Origin: Chalciporus piperatus | Lineage: Eukaryota > Basidiomycota > Agaricomycetes > Boletales > Boletaceae | Assembly: GCA_038093975.1 (NCBI GenBank) | Contig: JBBPTG010000021.1 | Coordinates: 182,388-246,387 of the forward strand | Direction of reading: 5' to 3' | DNA: 64,000 nucleotides | Shown here: positions 56,707-64,000 of the stretch, piece by piece | How positions within the stretch are numbered: the stretch's first letter is position 1 | Layout of the letters: every line of letters begins with the position of its first letter | Made by a program: the position numbers and the translations under genes | Notes under the pieces: model-generated | What the model was told of the DNA's origin: nothing | Seen by the model: the letters and a program-made list of their open reading frames with translations, nothing else | The model's database searches: none

Positions 56707-58270
56707 ATGCAGACGATTCTCCGTAGCCTCAACGTTGAGGACCCTCTGGCGTGTCCAGTTTGTCTCAAAAGACTCAAGACTAGTCAAGGTCTCCTCGCCC
56801 ACCTGAGTTCTTCGCGGCGATGTCAAGGGTACAACAAAGGGAAAGTCCGAGATCTAACACTTCCAGGGACCCTACAGGAAGAAGAATTGGAGAGCGTTGA
56901 AAGGGAAGTTCCAGAGACCATCGCGGTGCCGCCAAACTTGAACGCCTCAAACGCAGAAGTTGACCCTGCTGATATTGTCCAGGAGTTTCATGAGCGTTTC
57001 TACGATCTGGTCCCCCTGGACGGTGACGATGATGCAGCAGATGCTCCAGGTCCATCATCTCGCCCTTCGCCCGGGAGAGAGAGCGAACATGACGACCGCG
57101 TCGAAGAAGACCCATTCCCACTCGCTGGGAGAGTCATCCGAATGGACGAGACTTTACATGAGAGATGGAGAAGATTGTTTGGGGGTGAGGACGCAGACGG
57201 AGATGCATTGATGAATGACGCAGGCCCCAGCAATATATCAAAGTTTGCGCCATTCGCTTCCGAGCTGGACTGGAGAGTCGCTCGTTGGGCAGTCCAAGAT
57301 GGAATCGGTCATAAATCCCTTGATCGCCTTCTGTCTATTCCAGGAGTGAGTGCAGTATCTTAAAAGTTCGGTTCTTTGTACTGACTTCGTAGCTAGGTGA
57401 CTGAGAGCTTAGGACTCTCCTTCCACAATGTGAGATCAATGCACCACATCATTGACTCGATCCCACCCCGCGTCAAATGGACCACCAGAGACCTTTGGTA
57501 TCGATCAGACCCGAACGCCAAACATACCATTCACTATCGCGATGTCGTCGAGGCCATCCAGGCATTGCTAGGAAATCCTGCACACGCAAAAGACATTGTC
57601 TACCGACCAAAAAGAATATTTACAGATTCGAACAAAAGCAAGCGGATCTACCATGAGATGTGGTCGGGCAATTGGTGGATGGCGGTTCAGGTGAGTATAG
57701 TGAAGACCCCCATTTACTCTATCTCACTCTAGTGCCTACAGAATCGTCTGCCTGAGGGATCGTGCGTGGCCCCGGTAATCATTGCTACAGACAAGACCCA
57801 ACTCACCCAGTTCTCCGGAGGCAAGTCGGCCTACCCGGTTTATCTCACCCTTGGCAATATACCCCGGGCGATAAGGCGCAAACCAAGCCAGAATGCCTGC
57901 ATTCTCATCGGGTACCTCTCAGTCAGCAAGGATGTCGGCGAGGATTTGACGAAGAAACAGCAATCCGCGCGCATTCAGCAACTGTTTCATGACTCAATGC
58001 GCATCATCCTGGAGCCACTGATTACTGCTGGGAGGGAAGGTATAGAGGTGACGGGGGGAGACGGTCGAGTAAGACGAGTTCATCCCATCCTCGCAGCCTA
58101 CATCGCCGACTACCCAGAGCAATGCCTCGTTACCTGTGCCAAATACGGCACTTGTCCAAGATGCCGAGTTAGGGAATCAGAGCTGCAAGACCGTCGCCCC
58201 GGTCGAAGTAGAACACAGAAGGAGACGCTCGAATCTATCAACAAGGCCAGAGCAGATGCAACCTCATCAG
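56707..58270 (+). pseudogene. Plavaka transposase, N-terminal part, truncated
   Basis: Plavaka (CACTA-like) DNA transposase. Exon 56707-57345 begins MQTILRSLNVEDPLACPVC with a C2HC-type finger (CPVC...HLSSSRRC) and acidic linker, then FAPFASELDWRVARWAVQDG. Exons 57397-57690 and 57742 onward carry DRDLWYRSD-like sequence, IYHEMWSGNWWMAVQ, PVIIATDKTQLTQFSGGK, YPVYLTLGNIPRAIRRK, HPILAAYIADYPEQCLV and CPRC. The catalytic core is lost where the reading runs into an AT-rich repeat at CATCAGGAAAA (58264). About 85% like the second fragment in the shared part by eye. Confidence 0.85.
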
Positions 58271-58600
58271 GAAAATACCCCTATACCATAGTGAGCCCTT
58301 TGTTGAAATTTTATGCCTTATGTATCTTTTTTATGGTTTTTGACCCTTTTCTGCACAAATGTCCCAAATGGCCAAAAGCAACAAGTCCCTTTATAAAGGG
58401 CGTCATTATTGAACCAATTTTCATCAAAAGGAAGATATAAAGCTAGGCTGGCAGTTCATATAGGTCCTTTGTGTTACTATTGCAAAGCCCTTAGACCCTC
58501 ACTAGCTTTTCCATTTTATGCCATTGTTCACTCTTTAGTCAGATTTGTTCACAAAGTGATAGACATTAAAATGTCAATTTATTTCAATGCCGGCCTCAAC
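58263..58600. repeat. AT-rich element, copy 2 (CATCAGGAAAA end)
   Basis: CATCAGGAAAATACCCCTATACCATAG at 58264 matches the start of the segments at 47044 and 59612. AT-rich, noncoding, with CTGCACAAATG and AAATGGCCAAAAG phrases. Truncates Plavaka on its left and adjoins the 3' end of the second DUF6532 copy on its right, the same neighbour as copy 1. Confidence 0.6.
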
Positions 58601-58612
58601 AATGTATGTACG

Positions 58613-59620
58613 CTACTCTACTTGGCCTTGTGGATTGGCCTTGTCCTCCAGTGCCTGGAAATCAAATGTGAATGTAGCAGCTTTCGCCTCTTGGAAACTA
58701 ATCATGATGGACGTCGTCAGTTTGACAATTTTGACAAAGAATATCACTTACCCGGTATGTTCCTGGATTTTCTTTTGAACCACGTTGGCCAGATAGTTGG
58801 GACATTTTGCATTAAACTGTTTCAGCATCTCAAGGTAATACTCGAATCTAATGAAACCATTCAGTCAAGCCTGAGAGTGTGTACGTTTATATACCTTGGG
58901 CGGAACACAGAATCGTTGAAGTCCATCACAGTGCCATTGCTCAAGCCAGAAAGAATACATTCGATCTGATAAACAATGTATTACATCAGTTGTGTGAATG
59001 GTAGGATGAGCAACACATACGGCAGTGGCGACCAAGGCCAGTTGAGGGATGGGAGCATTGAGGTAAGGATTGGTGGACCCGGTGCCTAAAAGCGTACCCT
59101 GGCCTCGTTGTCCCCACCACTGAGCCTTGATGAGTTGGGGGAAAATCGGATGGCTCCATGGGTCACCTTCACAGGTGCGTTCCTTCACACTTTTTCAGAA
59201 TGACCAGGTATTGCCGGTAAATGTCACTTACCTTGATATTCAACCCGCCGTGCAACATTTTCCCTTGGTCGACCAACCATCTGACCGCCAACAACAACTC
59301 TTCCCCCTTCAAATCCCCGGGGAGACCATATGCATGAGGAACGGCGAGTCGTGCTTTGGCAACGAGCTCACCACGGAGCTGGGTAGCTCCTCCCCAAACC
59401 TATTTATATGGCGCCATGTAGTTTGTTAGTACAGAATAGACGGTCATATTGATGCTTATATAGTCTATGAGTTGCATCTTCAGTTGTGTGTTGGTCTCCA
59501 TACCCTTGAAAAAGGTGGAGAGCGTCGAGTCTTTTTTGCTCCCCAGGACCAATGCCTTCCAACAGATCTCCTCCTTCTGAACGCCCATAGGAAATCCGTG
59601 AGTGAGTGAGACATCAGGAA
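58613..59620 (-). pseudogene. DUF6532-type protein, 5'-truncated copy
   Basis: Reads SLTHGFPMGVQKEEICWKAL, ATQLRGELVAKARLAVPHAY, GKMLHGGLNIKE, HPIFPQLIKAQWWGQRGQ, NPYLNAPIPQLALVATAV, ECILSGLSNGTVMDFN and YYLEMLKQFNAKCPNYL, then a short C-terminal exon to TAG at 58613. Parallel to the complete gene at 47433-49277 with the same introns. The N-terminal and acidic parts are missing; the break is at CATCAGGAAAA (59612). No internal stops in the exons traced. Confidence 0.72.
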
Positions 59621-59755
59621 AAACCCTGTATGTCATAGCCAGTCATTTGTAGTCATATGTGCACCTATGACTTATTTGTGCACTTTTGTAAACAAATGGA
59701 ACAATTTATGTACATATGGATCTTTTTTGAATCGACATTGTAGCATCTACAACTA
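59611..59755. repeat. AT-rich element, copy 3 (CATCAGGAAAA end)
   Basis: ACATCAGGAAAAACCCTGTATGTCATAG at 59611, then CATATGTGCAC, TTTGTGCAC and AAATGGAAC phrases. It lies between the broken DUF6532 copy and the 3' end of the second Plavaka fragment. Confidence 0.6.
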
Positions 59756-61977
59756 CTAGTACAACGTCTGATAGGAATACTTACTAGACCAATTATTCAA
59801 AAGGAAGGTAGAACAAGTGTCTAAAACAATATCACCAGTCCAATCGGCAGAACGCTCATCATCAGTAACATGCGGAATTAGTTGACAACTCTGCCTAATG
59901 GTTTTGAGAGGGATAATGTCACCGGGAATGGTAGGAGCCAAGTTTGAGATATTTGGAGGAAGAGAAGGTTTAGTAACTCTATACATGTTGTGGAACTTGC
60001 CTGGTGACGCCGAATGCTTATACCACTCTATGTATGCCAATGGTTCTTTTGGCCAGGTATCAGGCGCCTGAGTCAAAAGAGAAAGGGAGGAGGGAAGTTT
60101 GAAAATAACTCGCAAACGTCCTATTCGCATTCCTTTGAAAGCAAGATGTCAGATTGTTGGGTACAAATTCAAAACAGATACTATACTTACCTTGCAAACC
60201 TGTAGTCTCTGCATCGCTGGTATAAGCCACGACAACGGTATCAAACCTGCCTGGCTTGGCTTTGATGGAATCTATCCCCTCTGTACCATCAACGTCGTTA
60301 CCGAGTACGTCGAGAGCGAACTTGCAGGTATGCCAAATGTCCAGTTTGTCGAATGGAAGATGGGCAAATGGAATGTTGCGGCGGGGAAGAGCTTCATCAG
60401 CGGGTAGAAGGGAGTTGAGATAGGTTCGAAGATGATGAGGGAATGAGGGAGCGTGATGGTTCTTTTGGATGCTATTGATAGTTTGGCCTGGGACGGCTGG
60501 CTGACGAGCGATCACCACGCCAGCTCCAGAAGTTTTTGGATTGAGTGGTTCCTCCCGATCATCCTGAAGGTCGTCTTGAGTCCTGTATTCGACGTAGCCC
60601 TGGAAAAGACTGATTTTCTCTTGTCGCTCCAGCCACCGGGTCATTTGTGGAACTTCATTTCTGAAGTTGGAGGCTCGCCAGCCTTCCTTGGCCATGTCTA
60701 TATGGAAGCGCTCGAAAGCTTCCGTGTTGTAGTTGTCCGTGGTTCCGAAGTATCGAATAGAGTCGGCGTAATGCACGAGAGAATGGAACTTGGGGATATT
60801 GAAATGTTCTCGGATGCCCAGCCCATTTTCCCCAGCGAGGAAAATCTCTTTATTCTCGTGGAAGAGACTGAGCGATTCCTCCATCCATTGGAGGGAATCA
60901 TCGTCGTGGGTGGGGTATTGGGCTATGTATATGAAGTCGAGGAGGGCGCGGTAGGAGGTGATGACCTGGGAGGGGACTTTACCGACCAGGACGCCCAAGA
61001 GAATGCGGGCCATGTCCTTTCTTTCTTTGCCAGCGATTTGAGACAGTTTGGACCACCCATTGGTAAAGTGACGAACGCCGAAACAAGGAGGGAGAGTGCG
61101 GATTCGAGAATCGAGCTCCTTGGTGTCCATGAGACTGGTGCACCAGGAGGTGAGGTACTTGACGATCCCATGGTATAGTTGGTGGAGAACGTCGGGCGTG
61201 ACAGAAAGATGAATGTCGCAGAGAGGGAATCCGTCCCAGAAAGGTCGACTGACCCCACCAGACAGCAGCGCAGCTTTGCAAAGGTCCAGGTAATTGGAAT
61301 TGGACGTGGCCTGTGCCATGGCGTTCCTTATGGTATCGGCAGTAGATTTCTGAGTGCGAGGTGGTCCAGGAACTCTCTCTTCCAGCTCATCCTCTGTGAC
61401 GAGACACTTGGCGCATGTCCCGTACTTGGCGCAGGTCACCAGACACTGCTCGGGATAGTCGGCGACGTACGCAGCGAGGATTGGATGAACTCGCCTGACT
61501 TTCCCATCTCCTCCCGCTATCTCCACTCCTTTCTTCCCTGCCTCTATCAGTGGCTCCAATATCAACCTCATCGACTCATGGAATAGCTGTTGAACGCGCG
61601 CCGACTGTTCTTTCTTTGTCAAGTCCTTGCCGACAATCTTGCTGATGGAGAGATAGCCGATGAGGACGCATGCATTTTCGCTAGGCTTGCGTCGAAGGGC
61701 GCGAGGAATGTTGCCCAGCGTCAGATACACCGGATATGCCATTTTCCCCCCAGAAAACTGCGTAAGCTGCGTCTTATCGGTTGAGATGATGACGGGGGCA
61801 ACGCAGGAGTGCTCAGGTAACCGTTTCTGAGACAACTGTCAGTGACGGGAAAAACTGATGCGGATTAGACTTACCTGGACTGCTGCCCACCAATCCCCGG
61901 TCCACATCTCATGGTATATTCTCTTCTTCTTGGACGAGTTGGTGAAAATCTGTTTAGGCCTGTAGACGATGTCCTTC
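59756..61977 (-). pseudogene. Plavaka transposase, catalytic and C-terminal part
   Basis: Exons 61977-61876 (AKDIVYRPKQIFTNSSKKK... WWAAVQ), 61826-60191 and 60130-59756. Long open frame with PVIISTDKTQLTQFSGGK, YPVYLTLGNIPRALRRK, HPILAAYVADYPEQCLV, CAKC, WDGFPLCDIHLSVTPDVLHQ (Asp-rich core), HFTNGWSKLSQIAGKERKDM, FNIPKFHSLVHYADSIRYFG, NTEAFERFHIDMAKEGWRAS and a long C-terminal domain. The N-terminal finger and linker are absent: at 61977 it fuses to the tail of a FunK1 gene. No stop inside the main exon, so the loss is by truncation. Confidence 0.88.
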
Positions 61978-64000
61978 GCATGTTATCTTGACCGTAGAGA
62001 CAGGGAGCCTGAAAAGGTTCCTTTGAGGGCTTATTGGTTGTATGGTTTATAGCCTGAGGTGGCATACTCATGTCGGTGGCAGTGGTCATGGTGGTTGTGG
62101 TGGACGCAGTGGTGGCAGAGGTGGCAGAGGTGGCAGAGGTGGTGGTGGGCGCAGAGGTGGTGGTAGACGCAGAGGTGGTGGCAGGAGTCAACTTGAAGGG
62201 AGTAGAACCCCATGCCCTTTTCTTCCCATAGGGGCCAGATATATTGACGCATAGCTCCCACAAGACCCAAAAGAAGGATTCCAGATCGTGCTGCACTTGG
62301 TGCTTCACTGTAGCCTCGGACTTCATAACTCGAGCAAAAAGGAGCGAAGTTGCCATGTAGGGATAGGTACCCTGGAAATACGCTGAGCGAGATCAAGGGC
62401 TTGGATCAGGAGATCTCACCGTCACGAAGCCTTCTTTTCCCTGCCTGTTCTCCCCTCCGCCACTCTGCTTGGATACATCCTGTCCAGACCCCCAATCGCC
62501 CATCATACCGGGGCGCCGAAGGTATTCCCCATTCTCTTTCCACTCAGGCACTGCATGAGCAGGAAGTGCAGCAACCCGGATCCAAATATTGCCCCTGCTG
62601 ACGTCGCAATGAAGAATATTTTTTCGCAAGCCATTATAGTGACCTGTATTTAGGAGTTAGTGCCTCTTCCGCCAGCAATGGTATGAACACCTTACCGACG
62701 AGAGCGCCCATGAAAGCTAATAAAAACTCCCGACGACAAGAAAAGTGCTCGATCAGAATGCCACAGGTGTGGGACACAACGAGGATGTGCGAGCGTGATT
62801 CTACTTGCAATGGACTTCCGTCCTCTGTCCAAAATCTTTGTGCAATATGGGAAGTCATGTCGAGTTTGTCAGGCGGCCTCTCGTATGTCCGGTCACTGTC
62901 GGGATAGGGAGGCTGGGGGTTTGGATATTGAATTCGCTGCCATTCACATGTGATAGGAATGCCGGGAAGATGGATTTGGTCGTCCCATTCGTGAGCTACT
63001 GGCAGACAGTCCCGGAAAATCCCGTATTTATCCTCAGGACCAAAAATCGCTTTCTCGTCCTCAGGAATGTCCACAGGAATGCGAGTGTTGAGCAGGTGAT
63101 TAATGTCAATGTCGTCTAGCCAGTCAGCTGGAGGCCAACACTCCTTCAACATGGCTTGTTGTTGCGTAATTTGCTGGCCAATGTGAAATTTGCCCTCGCA
63201 AAGGGTCACAACTGTGCCCTTGCCTTCCATGCCTTGGGCTTGGAAGATCGGGTGAATAGTGGCCAATGTGAGCTCCTCAAGCCCGTCTAGGACCTCAGCA
63301 TCGACGTCTGTATCAGAAGGATTTGGGAGTGGGGCATCCCGCTCGGCAACGCAGGGTAGAGGTATGGTCACGGTATGCTGTGGTGCGGGGGATGCTACGT
63401 TGTATTGATGATTGAACCCCGTCCATATGTCTGTTCCGTGTGAGTCGGCAGCACTAATGGTAAGCAAGATGTGGATGAAAAGGAGAGGCTCCTCGTGGAT
63501 ATTGAAAGGTTTGGTGAATATGGTGCATCCGCGAATGAAGCAAGCAACTGTTAAGTCGCTTCCACAAAGCGACATGCCGACGTAGAAGCGACGGCCAAAT
63601 TGGCCTGGTGTTGCCAGGCCGGCGATTTCCATCAGCTGCGAGAGCGCGGACTGTTGAAGAGTAGTGCTGGAGGCGTATTTGACCTCGCAGTACGACAAAA
63701 TGCAGGCAGCAGGAGCGTAGGTGGTGTTCCCAAAAAATCGGTGCACAAGCACAACATCGGGTTTTCTGTTCTCGCTGTTTACAGCTTGAGAATGACTTCG
63801 CCATTGGAAATCACTCTCGCGGACTTTATTGTTTGCCCGGAGTGCAGCAGTAATGATCTGACCGGACTATCAGCTTTCAGTGATTTCCTGGTATCTGGCA
63901 GTCTCACATTATTAAAGGCCTCCGCGTCCACTGTTTCACTACCCGGAGTCCCGGAGTCCAACTTTGTCCAACGTGTCGTATATAGGGATTTCTTTTGGCA
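61978..64000 (-). pseudogene. FunK1 kinase, copy B, 3' truncated and running off the window
   Basis: Exons (minus): one beyond the edge (AEAFNN...), 63774-62696, 62643-62420, 62371 to about 61978. Motifs: NRKPDVVLVHRFFGN, CEVKYASS, GRRFYVGMSLCGSDLTVACF, SCRREFLLAFMGALVG, NILHCDVSRGNIWI (HxD-type catalytic loop intact), MMGDWGSGQ, GTYPYMATSLLF, HDLESFFWVLWELC. Then a Thr/Ala/Ser low-complexity tract and KPSKEPFQAPCLYG, where homology to FunK1 ends and Plavaka begins. Mirror-image partner of FunK1 copy A but quite diverged from it. Confidence 0.75.
62074..62187. repeat. GGTGGCAGA-type minisatellite in FunK1 copy B
   Basis: About 115 bp of GGTGG(C/T)AGA(G/C) 9-12 bp units, encoding Thr/Ser/Ala repeats on the minus strand. 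In frame, so it probably varies in length between strains. Confidence 0.8.

Overview
The window is nuclear DNA of a mushroom-forming basidiomycete (Agaricomycetes). The genes are split by many 47-75 nt GT-AG introns, a few with GC donors. Several families are typical of these fungi: a C2/NACHT/WD40 NLR, DUF6533 and DUF6532 proteins, FunK1 kinases, Plavaka transposases and a TET/JBP-like dioxygenase. L-2-aminoadipate reductase (fungal lysine synthesis) is also present. Functions are read from motifs; no database search was run.

Region 1, 1-33 kb, is mostly single-copy housekeeping genes. On the + strand: a dynamin-like GTPase cut by the left edge, an alpha/beta hydrolase, a zinc polyol/alcohol dehydrogenase, a histidine phosphatase, lys2, a DUF6533 membrane protein and an NTF2-like protein. 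A tRNA-Leu(CAA) with an intron follows. On the - strand: an aldo-keto reductase, a membrane-anchored 3-beta-HSD-like protein and two tandem CorA-like genes. Between them lie three decayed - strand genes: a mitochondrial ornithine/arginine-type carrier, a C2-NACHT-WD40 NLR and a hotdog thioesterase. The microexons are notable: 5 and 8 nt in the DUF6533 gene, 12 nt in the dehydrogenase, and a possible 1-nt exon in the NTF2-like gene.

Region 2, 33-64 kb, is a graveyard of nested mobile DNA. It holds a solo LTR, a minisatellite next to a perfect 74-bp inverted repeat, and an 8-kb Ty3/gypsy chromovirus. The chromovirus has an intact pol, a textbook -1 frameshift signal and an extra zinc-knuckle ORF after pol. 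To its right are a Ulp1-type protease fragment, an intact DUF6532 gene and a TET/JBP-like dioxygenase gene split by a second solo LTR inside an exon. The right end is roughly mirror-symmetric: FunK1(+), Plavaka(+), DUF6532(-), Plavaka(-), FunK1(-). Three AT-rich segments begin with the same CATCAGGAAAA terminus. Each abuts a different broken gene (Ulp1, Plavaka, DUF6532), which suggests an unnamed repeat family.

Most lesions seen (TGG or CGA to TGA, possibly CAG to TAG, transition-rich LTR differences) fit C-to-T decay of methylated repeats. That is an inference. The combination of transposons, a TET/JBP-like oxygenase and possible methylation-linked decay is the main biological theme of the right half.
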